Part shown: one piece after another, positions 5,722-12,253 of the stretch
Numbering within the stretch: position 1 is the stretch's first letter
Layout of the letters: every line of letters starts with the position of its first letter
Notes under the pieces: generated by a model
Seen by the model: the letters and a program-made list of their open reading frames with translations, nothing else
What the model was told of the DNA's origin: nothing
Databases searched by the model: none
Translations under genes and position numbers: made by a program
DNA from: JAEYZS01 sp964469265
Lineage (GTDB): Bacteria; Bdellovibrionota; Bdellovibrionia; Bdellovibrionales; JAEYZS01
Reading direction: 5' to 3'
Length of the DNA stretch: 12,253 nt
Assembly (NCBI GenBank): GCA_964469265.1
Contig: CAYXYF010000043.1
Coordinates: 1 to 12,253 of the forward strand

Positions 5722-7557
5722 TTAAGTTTGTGGAAGTTCCGTTAGTCCAGGCTCTTCATAGCCATCTTCGTCGGAAGGTAAAAAGCCCCCCGCTTGCAGT
5801 TCCCACATTCGTGCATAATGCCCACGACGAGCAATTAACTCATCGTGAGTTCCGTCTTCCACAACTTGCCCTTCATGGAAAACGATTATTCGGTCCAACT
5901 GTGAGATTGTTGAAAGTCTGTGGGCAATAACAAGCACTGTTCTGTTTTCCATAAGTTGCTTCAGACTACTTTGAATTAATTTTTCTGTGTAAGAATCGAG
6001 TGAAGACGTTGCCTCATCCATTAAAAGAATCGGCGCATTTTTTAAAAATGCTCTTGCAATAGCAATCCGCTGACGTTGGCCCCCTGAGAGCTTAACCCCT
6101 CTTTCTCCGACAAGAGAGTTATATTTTTCAGGCTTTTCGATAACAAACTCATGGGCGTGGGCAGCTCTTGACGCTTTTAAAACTTCTCCATCGGAAGCAT
6201 CAAGGCGACCATATCTAATGTTCTCCATCAACGAGCGATGAAATAACATAGGCTCTTGTGGAATCACACTTACGCAAGCTCTTAATGAATCTTGGGTTAC
6301 GGTCTTAATATCTTGGCCATCAATTAAAATTTGGCCACCATTAATTTCGTAGAAGCGCAGAATTAAATTTAAAAATGTTGATTTTCCTGAACCTGAAAAC
6401 CCTACCAGACCCACTTTTTGACCAGGTTTAATTGTAACGTTTAAGTTTTCAAAAACCTTTTTTCCCTCTCCATACTGGAATGTCACGTCTTTAAATTCGA
6501 TTTCGCCTTCGGTTGTCTTCAAAATTTGAGCTGAGTCGGCATCAACAATGTCATGGGACACAATCATGATACGAACGCCGTCTGAAATATTTCCGATATA
6601 TTCAAAAAATTCTAAAAATCTACGGCTTAAACCGCGAGCGTCGTTAATAATCAAAAGAGACAAAGATGTAATCATTGAAAACTCACCCACAGTGATAGAG
6701 CCCGTCTGCCAAACTTTTAATGCGTAAACAATCATAGCAACTTGTAAACCTAAGGTTGCAGTAAACTGAAACCAGCGCATTTTTTCCATAAACCAAAAGG
6801 TCTTTCTTGCCATATCCACTTCATGAGTCAGGTACTTGCCTAAGTGGCGACGCTCAAAAGCAAGCTGTGTGAAAAGTTTTGTATTCATGATATTTGTCAC
6901 GGCATCGACGATTTTGCCGCTTACGGTACTTCGAGCCTCGGCAAAAGATTTTGAATACTCTCTGCATTTCTTTGCAAGAAGAAATGAGACTGCAATATAG
7001 AAAATTATCCATCCCGCTAAAAATAAACCAAGATCCCAATGAGCGTTTAATAACAAATAAAGAGAAAATGAAAACGTCACAATGATCGGCCAGAAGTCGA
7101 ATAAGATTGTCCACATACAATGGTTTACACTCATTGAAACTTCAGAAATCCTGTTTGATAAAGACCCAGAAAAGTGTGAAGAAAAAAACCTTTGCGAGTG
7201 ATACTGCAAATAATGGTAAAGATCATTTCTTACTTTCTTTCGTAGAGATGGACCAATAATCACCAGCATCGCTCCACTCGCTCTAGAAAATAGCAATACA
7301 CCTAAACTTAAAGACGTAAATAAAATCAAAGGATCTTTGTATTGAACAAAGATGGAGACGCTGGGATCAACAGGAGCTTGGGTGTAGACATCAATAATTT
7401 CTTTGATCGCAAACGGAATCATGATCTGGCATCCAGCTTGCCCCAGTTCTAATAAGAACATTAGGACTAAACCCCAGCGATAGGATCTCAAAAAATAAAG
7501 AACAAATTTTAATGGGCTATTCGGGAGGCCTGGAGCCTCCCTCGCTTTAGAAGACAT
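5722..7557 (-). CDS. ABC exporter half-transporter (fused membrane and ATPase domains)
   Basis: A 611-residue inner-membrane protein of the MsbA/ABCB architecture. Hydrophobic segments between residues ~28 and ~310 make the six-helix membrane domain, followed by a complete nucleotide-binding domain. That domain has Walker A GFSGSGKST (386-394), Q-loop IPQEP, signature LSGGQ (490-494), Walker B ILLMDEA (510-516, with D514 and E515), a D-loop SSLD and the H-loop histidine in AHRLST. All catalytic residues are present, so it should be an active, probably homodimeric exporter. The substrate cannot be read from sequence: lipid, drug, peptide or small thiol are all possible. It lies 20 bp after the redoxin gene, in what looks like the fadD-dsbD-redoxin operon. 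There is no recognisable Shine-Dalgarno. Instead, an inverted repeat sits directly before the ATG, suggesting coupled translation or local control. The tail (DEDGYEEPG) is acidic. Confidence 0.93.
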   Translation of the reverse strand: MSSKAREAPGLPNSPLKFVLYFLRSYRWGLVLMFLLELGQAGCQIMIPFAIKEIIDVYTQAPVDPSVSIFVQYKDPLILFTSLSLGVLLFSRASGAMLVIIGPSLRKKVRNDLYHYLQYHSQRFFSSHFSGSLSNRISEVSMSVNHCMWTILFDFWPIIVTFSFSLYLLLNAHWDLGLFLAGWIIFYIAVSFLLAKKCREYSKSFAEARSTVSGKIVDAVTNIMNTKLFTQLAFERRHLGKYLTHEVDMARKTFWFMEKMRWFQFTATLGLQVAMIVYALKVWQTGSITVGEFSMITSLSLLIINDARGLSRRFLEFFEYIGNISDGVRIMIVSHDIVDADSAQILKTTEGEIEFKDVTFQYGEGKKVFENLNVTIKPGQKVGLVGFSGSGKSTFLNLILRFYEINGGQILIDGQDIKTVTQDSLRACVSVIPQEPMLFHRSLMENIRYGRLDASDGEVLKASRAAHAHEFVIEKPEKYNSLVGERGVKLSGGQRQRIAIARAFLKNAPILLMDEATSSLDSYTEKLIQSSLKQLMENRTVLVIAHRLSTISQLDRIIVFHEGQVVEDGTHDELIARRGHYARMWELQAGGFLPSDEDGYEEPGLTELPQT

Positions 7558-7559
7558 GA

Positions 7560-7579
7560 AAGTTATATTACTATAACTT
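7560..7579 (-). repeat. Perfect inverted repeat between the redoxin and ABC genes
   Basis: Arms AAGTTATA (7560-7567) and TATAACTT (7572-7579) flank a 4-base spacer. It ends 2 bp before the ABC start codon and covers two bases of the redoxin stop codon (7578-7580). It occupies the place where an ABC ribosome-binding site should be. The stem is AT-rich and no T tract follows, so it is not a good terminator. It could be a coupling hairpin or a protein-binding site. Confidence 0.6.
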
Positions 7580-8171
7580 AAAACTTAACTCCACAACCAT
7601 ATGGCTTAGATGAAGAAACCTTAATAGGCTCACCTTTTTTTGCACTCTTTAAGGCTGCATCAACATAGTTTGTAGAAGTTGGAATGACCTTTGGGTCAGC
7701 AGAATCATTACTATCGATTGCGCCATTATAAATCACCGCACCCTCTGGATTAATTACAAACATATGCGGGGTAACCTTTGCCGCATAGGCCTTTCCTATT
7801 GCTGCATCATGGTCTAAAAGAATCGCTGTTGAAGCAATTTTCCATTCTTTTGCTTTTGCATTGGCCTGCTCAGCAGTCCAGTGTCCTTGCTCGCCCTTTA
7901 AAGATGAAGCCACGGTAAACCAAACAACATCATTTGCTGTGTGTTCCTTTTGAAGCTTTTGCATGTTGCCAGCATTATAATGTTTCTTAACATAAGGGCA
8001 ACCTTCGTTCATCCACTCTAAAACTATATACTTTCCTTTATAATCAGAAAGCTGATGAACTTTACCGTTTGAATCGGTAACTTTAAAGTTAGGAGCTTTG
8101 CTTCCAACCTTTGCCGCAAATGAAGCCGAAACAAATACCGAAACTAATGCAAATAAAATTAAATTCTTCAT
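7578..8171 (-). CDS. Exported redoxin (thioredoxin-fold AhpC/TSA-like) with GCPYVKKHY motif
   Basis: A 197-residue protein with a Sec signal peptide (MKNLILFALVSVFVSASFAA), so periplasmic or lipid-free secreted. The fold is recognisable from VGSKAPNFKVTDSNGK (22-37), the LSDYKGKYIVLEW strand, and the active site N-E-G-C58-P-Y-V-K-K-H-Y. A PHMFVINPEGAVIYNG segment follows, with the cis-proline-type loop. There is no CxxC. The only other cysteine is C193 in the C-terminal tail KPYGCGVKF, five residues from the end. Related redoxins with this N-terminal motif and a similar tail exist as far as I recall, but their reaction is not firmly known to me. Peroxidase or thiol-disulfide exchange are the candidates. 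It follows the DsbD-like gene by 53 bp and has the best ribosome-binding site in the window. DsbD is the obvious candidate to reduce it. Confidence 0.88.
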   Translation of the reverse strand: MKNLILFALVSVFVSASFAAKVGSKAPNFKVTDSNGKVHQLSDYKGKYIVLEWMNEGCPYVKKHYNAGNMQKLQKEHTANDVVWFTVASSLKGEQGHWTAEQANAKAKEWKIASTAILLDHDAAIGKAYAAKVTPHMFVINPEGAVIYNGAIDSNDSADPKVIPTSTNYVDAALKSAKKGEPIKVSSSKPYGCGVKF

Positions 8172-8180
8172 CTCTGTAAT

Positions 8181-8188
8181 CCTCCTTT
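8181..8188 (-). promoter_or_regulatory. Strong Shine-Dalgarno of the redoxin gene
   Basis: The minus strand reads AAAGGAGG nine bases before the redoxin ATG at 8171. This is an almost complete anti-16S complement, much stronger than at any other gene here. It fixes the start and suggests the redoxin is made in larger amounts than its operon neighbours. Confidence 0.8.
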
Positions 8189-8224
8189 AGGAATATAAAA
8201 GTTTAATTGCGAAGCATTTTAAGA

Positions 8225-10285
8225 TCAACGATCCATGGATAAAAGTTTGTTTAGATTTTCCAAAACAATATTCTTTGTCAAAATCTCAGGCAGGACAAAA
8301 GGCTGCGTTGATTGATCCGATGGGTACAGAATATACAATGGAACACTGTTTCTTTGAAACCTACCCAAAGCTTTAGTGATCTCTGGGTCTTGGTTCGTCC
8401 AATCGGCTTTCATAAGAGCAACGCCCGCATCTTTAAAGGCTGATTGAATTTCAGGCGTATTTAATACCACCTTCTTATTCACCTGACAGGTAATACACCA
8501 CGCTGCTGTGAAATCGATAAATACAGGGGTGCCTTTATCTCGCAACGATTGAAGTTTTTCTTCCGAATATGGAATCCAATGATCATCAGCGCTAGTTTTA
8601 GATGATGGTAAAGATGTTTCCATCTCTTTAATAAGCCAGTACCCTGAGCTTAACAAAATCACAAGGATGGCAGAAAGTTTAAAAATGCGCCCCCACAGTG
8701 TTTTTGCAGTAAACACTTTTTGCATCCAAAGCACAGAAAATATGGATGTTAAAAACAACAGCAAGAAAACCAACACGTCGCTTTGCACTTGCAGCGATAA
8801 GACCCATATCAACCACAAACACGTTAAAAGCATCGGGAACGCTAAGGCTTCTTTAAAAGTTTTCATCCACGGACCAGGGCGTGGCAATTTTTTTATGAGG
8901 CTCGGAAAGTAGCTTAAAAGTAAATAAGGCGATGCCATTCCAAACCCCAGCGTCGCAAATATAAATACGGCTTGAAACGACGGCAGTGTTATTGCAAATC
9001 CGAGAGCTGCTCCCATAAAAGGTGCCGTACATGGCGTTGCAACCAATGTTGCTAAGATTCCAGTATAGAAGGAGCTGAGATAACTATTTTGTCTGCTCGC
9101 GCTTGCGCCAACACTCATTAGCCTTTGGCCAATTTCAAAATATCCCAAGAGATTTAGTGAAAGTAAAAAGAACAGCGCAATCATAAAGATCACAAAATAT
9201 GGTGATTGCAGTTGAAAGCCCCAGCCCAGCTCTCCACCAAGGGCTCGCAAAATCAATAGCACACCACTTAAAAGCACAAATGAAACTAAGACTCCCGCGG
9301 TGTACATCCATCCGTGGTTTGAAATTTGCGAGTCAGTTTTATGGCTTGATTCTACAAAACCTAAAATTTTAATGGATATAACTGGAAACACACATGGCAT
9401 AAGATTAAGAATAAGCCCGCCAACAAACGCAAAAATGAGAGCTAGCAAGTACGGCATACTACTTGACCCCTTCGCACCTGAGGTCACCTGAAAAGAAAGC
9501 CGTGGCTCTGTTGTCTTTTCAAGAGTCAAAACTCCTGTGATGGCTTCGGGTGCTGAAGCAATATAGTCACTCTTATTGAGCGTGAGGTTGAGCTTCCCGT
9601 CTTTAAACCGCACAGACTGAGAGTCCGCATGATTAATTAAAGAACCATCCTCGGGGAAAAAATAGATTTTCTCAAAAGAACTTAGATCAACATCCTCTGA
9701 CTGAAATTCTAAATAAAACTGCTCCGCACTTTGAGACATGGCAAAGTCAATGTTGTGGCCTTGAATGGGTGATTTAGAGAGCGCGATCTCAATTTCTTTT
9801 GCAAAAGAACTAAACTCTGCCGTTTCTCCGAGCGGAATTTCTAATTTTAGCTCGGCTTCGCCAGGAATACATTCAACTTTACATACAAGCCAGCTAGCCT
9901 TGGCAGTAGCAAGAAAGTCTCCATCAGAAACTTTTACTACCATCGGCAACAGAACTTCATCGTCATAGCCGTAGTTTGTTAAAGGTCCTACAGGAATCTC
10001 ATAGGGCGCTGGCCACTTGAAGTCTGAGATTTCAATATCATCACTTTTTAACCACTCGATGCGTGGTGAAGCACCTGAATCTCCTGGATTTTTCCAGTAA
10101 ACATGCCAATCTTTATCAATTAAAAATTTAAGAGCGATATGAAAGGGTTTATCTTTAGTTACTGTCTGGTAGCTTGAGACTAAAGAGACCACGACGTGGT
10201 CTCGCTTTTCTATATTGGATTGAACCGCAAAAAGCTTGGTCCCTGAAATGACAACTGCAACAACCAGAACTACAAAAAATTTCAT
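8225..10285 (-). CDS. dsbD: DsbD/ScsB-family thiol:disulfide interchange protein
   Basis: This protein moves electrons from cytoplasmic thioredoxin across the inner membrane to periplasmic thiol proteins. The 686 residues carry three parts, each with one cysteine pair. After a signal peptide (~1-20) comes a periplasmic domain with C135-KVE-C139-IPG. Its NPGDSGASP and NYGYDDEVLLP stretches and the C-x3-C motif resemble ScsB more than E. coli DsbD. Next is a CcdA-type membrane domain of about eight helices (~276-545), with C298 in NLMPCVFP and C419 in ATPCTAPF. Last is a thioredoxin-like domain with W596-C597-IT-C600. All six redox cysteines are present, so it should be functional. It is longer than DsbD (about 565) because of the larger N-terminal domain. 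The start at 10285 has AAAAAGG just upstream and lies 15 bp after fadD. The redoxin follows after 53 bp. scsB would be an equally fair name. Confidence 0.93.
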   Translation of the reverse strand: MKFFVVLVVAVVISGTKLFAVQSNIEKRDHVVVSLVSSYQTVTKDKPFHIALKFLIDKDWHVYWKNPGDSGASPRIEWLKSDDIEISDFKWPAPYEIPVGPLTNYGYDDEVLLPMVVKVSDGDFLATAKASWLVCKVECIPGEAELKLEIPLGETAEFSSFAKEIEIALSKSPIQGHNIDFAMSQSAEQFYLEFQSEDVDLSSFEKIYFFPEDGSLINHADSQSVRFKDGKLNLTLNKSDYIASAPEAITGVLTLEKTTEPRLSFQVTSGAKGSSSMPYLLALIFAFVGGLILNLMPCVFPVISIKILGFVESSHKTDSQISNHGWMYTAGVLVSFVLLSGVLLILRALGGELGWGFQLQSPYFVIFMIALFFLLSLNLLGYFEIGQRLMSVGASASRQNSYLSSFYTGILATLVATPCTAPFMGAALGFAITLPSFQAVFIFATLGFGMASPYLLLSYFPSLIKKLPRPGPWMKTFKEALAFPMLLTCLWLIWVLSLQVQSDVLVFLLLFLTSIFSVLWMQKVFTAKTLWGRIFKLSAILVILLSSGYWLIKEMETSLPSSKTSADDHWIPYSEEKLQSLRDKGTPVFIDFTAAWCITCQVNKKVVLNTPEIQSAFKDAGVALMKADWTNQDPEITKALGRFQRNSVPLYILYPSDQSTQPFVLPEILTKNIVLENLNKLLSMDR

Positions 10286-10300
10286 AAGACCTTTTTATGT

Positions 10301-11956
10301 TTACTTCCGAAGCTCCCTGCGCAAAATTTTTCCGACAGGTGTTTTAGGAAGCTCAGTTCTCCACTCTACCGAGCGCGGGCGCTTATAGTTAGTTAGTTTA
10401 TCTTTGCAGAATTCTAATAGCTCAGCCTCTTTTAAGTTCTGATCTTTTCTCACAACAAAAAGTTTAACCGCTTCACCTGACTTTTCATCAGGCACTCCGA
10501 CGGCTGCAACTTCTAGTACACCTGGATGCTGAGCAACGACGTCTTCAATTTCGTTGGGGAACACGTTGAACCCTGAAACAAGAATCATATCTTTTTTGCG
10601 ATCAACGATTTTAAAGAAGCCACTCTCATCACAAACTGCGATGTCCCCTGTATGAAGCCAGCCATTCTTAATGACTTTTGCAGTTTCCTCAGGCTGGTTC
10701 CAATACCCTTGCATAACCTGAGGTCCCTTAACACAAAGTTCTCCTGGCTCGCCTTCTGGAACCTCTTTACCCTCTTCATCGAATAATTTCACATCTGTTG
10801 ATGGAACTGGCATCCCAATTGTTCCGACGACATCTCCCCCACCAACAGGATTGCAGCAAACAATTGGACTTGCTTCTGTTAATCCGTAACCTTCAATAAC
10901 TGTTGTGCCTGTTAACTTTTTCCATTTTTCCGCAACTGCACTTTGAAGAGCTGTCGCGCCTGCGACGGAGAGTTTCACGGTTGAGAAATCAATCTCTGTA
11001 AATTGTGGATGATTCATTAGAGCGTTAAACAGAGTGTTTACACCTGTCATGACTGTAAATTTTGATTTTTTTAGCTCTTTAATGAAATTTGGAATATCTT
11101 TTGGATTGGTAATTAAGATATTTTCTCCGCCCTTTTGCATGAAGATCAAACAATTCACTGTTAATGAAAAAATATGATAAAGCGGTAAAGCTGTAATGAT
11201 TCTCTCTTCACCATCGTTAAGTAAAGGTGCCATCCATTCTTTAGCTTGCAAGACGTTTGCGATGATATTTTTATGAGTTAAGATCGCACCTTTTGAAACC
11301 CCTGTTGTTCCGCCGGTGTACTGAAGAAACGCAATATCATCGGATTTAAGATCAATCTTTGTGTATTTCTTTTTTGAACCAATAGCCATCGCCTGATTGA
11401 AAGAGTAAGCGCCTGGCAAACTGTACTTCGGAACCATTTTTTTGACATATTTAACGACTGCGTTGATCAAAAGTTTTTTAGCGGGTTTAAAAAGATCACC
11501 CAGCTCTGTGACTACGATATTAATATGTGGAAACTTCGGTAGGATTTTTTCAAGGCTACTTGCGAAGTTTGCAAAAATCACGATGGCCTTGATACCAGCA
11601 TCTTTAAACTGATGCTCCATCTCTTTAGTTGTATATAAAGGGTTCGTGTTTACGACAATAACCCCTGCCTTCAGTGCGCCAAATAGTGCGACTGGATATT
11701 GTAAGGTATTGGGCATCTGGATGGCGATGCGGTCACCTTTTTTTAGTTTTAGTTCATTTTGAAGGAATGACGCAAAGTCATCGCTCATCTTTGCGATACG
11801 ATCAAAAGTTAGACTTTCGCCCATATTCGTATAAGCAGGCTTATCTGCAAAGCGCTTTGTGGATTCTTCAATGATTTGTACGATTGAAGAGTATTGCGAT
11901 GGATTGATTTCTGTTGGAATGCCTTTTGGATAGTGTTTTTGCCAAGCACAGCTCAT
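10301..11956 (-). CDS. fadD: FadD, long-chain fatty acid-CoA ligase
   Basis: FadD activates fatty acids to acyl-CoA with ATP at the inner face of the membrane, the entry step for beta-oxidation or lipid recycling. The 551 residues align in character over the whole length with E. coli FadD (561). Motifs are the AMP-binding P-loop YTGGTTGVSKGA (from Y213), GYGLTEAS (356-363), LHTGD (H435-D438), the FadD signature DRKKDMILVSGFN with FPNEIEDVVAQHPGV, and the catalytic lysine K543 in TPVGKILRREL. Nothing is missing. The start at 11956 has AGGGGGA with a 5-base gap. It is the first gene after the lipoprotein terminator, so its promoter should lie between ~11960 and 12000. A perfect inverted repeat overlaps the ribosome-binding site and may regulate it. 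It probably heads the dsbD-redoxin-ABC operon, with no obvious metabolic link to those genes. Confidence 0.97.
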   Translation of the reverse strand: MSCAWQKHYPKGIPTEINPSQYSSIVQIIEESTKRFADKPAYTNMGESLTFDRIAKMSDDFASFLQNELKLKKGDRIAIQMPNTLQYPVALFGALKAGVIVVNTNPLYTTKEMEHQFKDAGIKAIVIFANFASSLEKILPKFPHINIVVTELGDLFKPAKKLLINAVVKYVKKMVPKYSLPGAYSFNQAMAIGSKKKYTKIDLKSDDIAFLQYTGGTTGVSKGAILTHKNIIANVLQAKEWMAPLLNDGEERIITALPLYHIFSLTVNCLIFMQKGGENILITNPKDIPNFIKELKKSKFTVMTGVNTLFNALMNHPQFTEIDFSTVKLSVAGATALQSAVAEKWKKLTGTTVIEGYGLTEASPIVCCNPVGGGDVVGTIGMPVPSTDVKLFDEEGKEVPEGEPGELCVKGPQVMQGYWNQPEETAKVIKNGWLHTGDIAVCDESGFFKIVDRKKDMILVSGFNVFPNEIEDVVAQHPGVLEVAAVGVPDEKSGEAVKLFVVRKDQNLKEAELLEFCKDKLTNYKRPRSVEWRTELPKTPVGKILRRELRK

Positions 11957-11963
11957 TATTTCC

Positions 11964-11985
11964 CCCTGACTATGTACAGTCAGGG
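11964..11985 (-). promoter_or_regulatory. Perfect inverted repeat in the fadD leader: candidate operator or RBS hairpin
   Basis: Arms CCCTGACT (11964-11971) and AGTCAGGG (11978-11985) enclose ATGTAC. The arm nearest the gene overlaps the upstream part of the fadD Shine-Dalgarno (11961-11967). No T tract follows on either strand, so it is not a terminator. The form suits a dimeric repressor site, such as the TetR- or GntR-type regulators that control fatty acid genes, or an mRNA hairpin hiding the ribosome site. A TATGCT hexamer (minus strand) at about 11993-11998 could be the -10, but no -35 is clear. Confidence 0.55.
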
Positions 11986-11996
11986 AATGTTAGCAT

Positions 11997-12027
11997 AAAA
12001 AAAAACGCAAGTCTAAGACTTGCGTTT
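11997..12027 (-). terminator. Strong intrinsic terminator of the lipoprotein gene
   Basis: On the minus strand, perfect 11-bp arms (AAACGCAAGTC and GACTTGCGTTT, at 12017-12027 and 12003-12013) flank a 3-base loop. An uninterrupted run of nine T (11997-12005) follows; its first bases belong to the stem. The terminator ends 26 bp past the lipoprotein stop. It works in one direction only and separates the lipoprotein from fadD. Confidence 0.92.
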
Positions 12028-12035
12028 CTCCGATC

Positions 12036-12063
12036 ATCAAGCTAATCGAAAGATTAGTTTGAT
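12036..12063 (-). repeat. Inverted repeat across the lipoprotein stop codon
   Basis: Arms of 12 bp (12036-12047 and 12052-12063) around GAAA match with one mismatch; the inner six pairs (CTAATC/GATTAG) are perfect. The lipoprotein TAA (12054-12056) is inside one arm. It comes just before the terminator hairpin in the transcript, so the mRNA ends in two stacked hairpins. Confidence 0.55.
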
Positions 12064-12248
12064 TGTGTTTCACCTGCATCAGTAGGCTCAACTTCAGTTG
12101 GTTCACCGTCAGTTGGCTCACCATCAACTGGTACTTCCATCATTTGCTCATCTGTTGCTTGAGGAGCTTCAGCAGACTTATCTTTCAAACAAGCCGTCAA
12201 AGATGTTGCCAATACAGTTACAATTGCAAGAACTTTTAAAAGTTTCAT
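12054..12248 (-). CDS. Small acidic lipoprotein with EPT pentapeptide repeats
   Basis: A 64-residue protein with a lipoprotein signal peptide ending in the lipobox L-T-A-C20. It would be lipid-modified on C20 after cleavage. Leucine at the next position suggests outer-membrane sorting by the E. coli rule. The mature 45 residues are low-complexity and strongly acidic, with pentads GEPTD, GEPTE and VEPTD encoded by 15-bp DNA repeats, then AGETQSN. There is no enzyme domain, and a disordered surface chain is likely. Function is unknown. The start at 12248 is 5 bases from the window edge, so its ribosome site cannot be checked. The gene has its own terminator and is not in the fadD operon. Confidence 0.8.
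   Translation of the reverse strand: MKLLKVLAIVTVLATSLTACLKDKSAEAPQATDEQMMEVPVDGEPTDGEPTEVEPTDAGETQSN
12079..12138. repeat. Four tandem 15-bp units inside the lipoprotein gene
   Basis: Units start at 12079, 12094, 12109 and 12124. The two middle ones differ at two of 15 positions (TCAGTTGGTTCACCG and TCAGTTGGCTCACCA); the outer two are more diverged. Each unit keeps the frame and encodes one pentad of the [GV]EPT[DE] kind, so copy number could change without a frameshift. Confidence 0.7.
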
Positions 12249-12253
12249 GGTTG

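Noticed and set aside
5615..5725. A 36-residue plus-strand ORF with a hydrophobic, signal-like start in the gap between the ABC and peroxiredoxin genes
   Set aside because: There is no Shine-Dalgarno or promoter, it runs opposite to both neighbours, and it ends by overlapping the ABC stop. A short hydrophobic reading is easy to obtain from AT-rich DNA.

Overview
The window reads as ordinary bacterial chromosome from a Gram-negative organism with AT-leaning DNA (about 40% GC by eye). The Gram-negative call rests on Sec signal peptides, a lipobox lipoprotein, a DsbD/ScsB-type membrane electron carrier and a secreted lytic-transglycosylase-like protein. The gene repertoire and the many cysteine-bearing exported proteins would fit a lower-GC Bdellovibrio-like member of Bdellovibrionota. 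That is an inference from general resemblance, not a proven assignment. There are no rRNA or tRNA genes, insertion sequences, phage genes or CRISPR arrays that I can see.

Layout: a truncated RNA m5U methyltransferase gene (minus strand, running off the left edge) is divergent from cobB, the only plus-strand gene, with 44 bp between their starts. cobB converges, with a 4-bp gap, on a long run of nine minus-strand genes. In transcription order from the right edge these are: a small acidic lipoprotein closed by a strong intrinsic terminator; fadD; a DsbD/ScsB-type thiol:disulfide interchange protein; a secreted redoxin; an ABC exporter half-transporter; a secreted Bcp/PrxQ-type peroxiredoxin; the M3 oligopeptidase PrlC/OpdA; a secreted 14-cysteine protein with a lysozyme-like SLT domain; and a small secreted four-cysteine protein. 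No gene-free stretch exceeds 300 bases. The longest gap is 183 bp, between the ABC gene and the peroxiredoxin gene.

How they fit together: fadD, dsbD, redoxin and ABC are spaced 15, 53 and 20 bp apart and probably share a transcript. bcp and prlC (10 bp), and the SLT protein and small secreted protein (14 bp), form two further tight pairs. A theme of extracytoplasmic thiol chemistry runs through the middle. DsbD would carry electrons across the inner membrane; two exported thioredoxin-fold proteins are possible clients; and two exported cysteine-rich proteins need correct disulfides. FadD, PrlC and CobB are housekeeping enzymes closely resembling their enterobacterial namesakes.

I did not find a clear novel defence or mobile system. 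The most unusual signals are small. Near-perfect inverted repeats lie across three stop codons (cobB, redoxin, lipoprotein). A perfect 8-bp-arm inverted repeat overlaps the fadD ribosome-binding site. The peroxiredoxin has a single cysteine, the redoxin has a second cysteine in its C-terminal tail, and the disulfide-rich SLT protein has an N-terminal region I cannot place.
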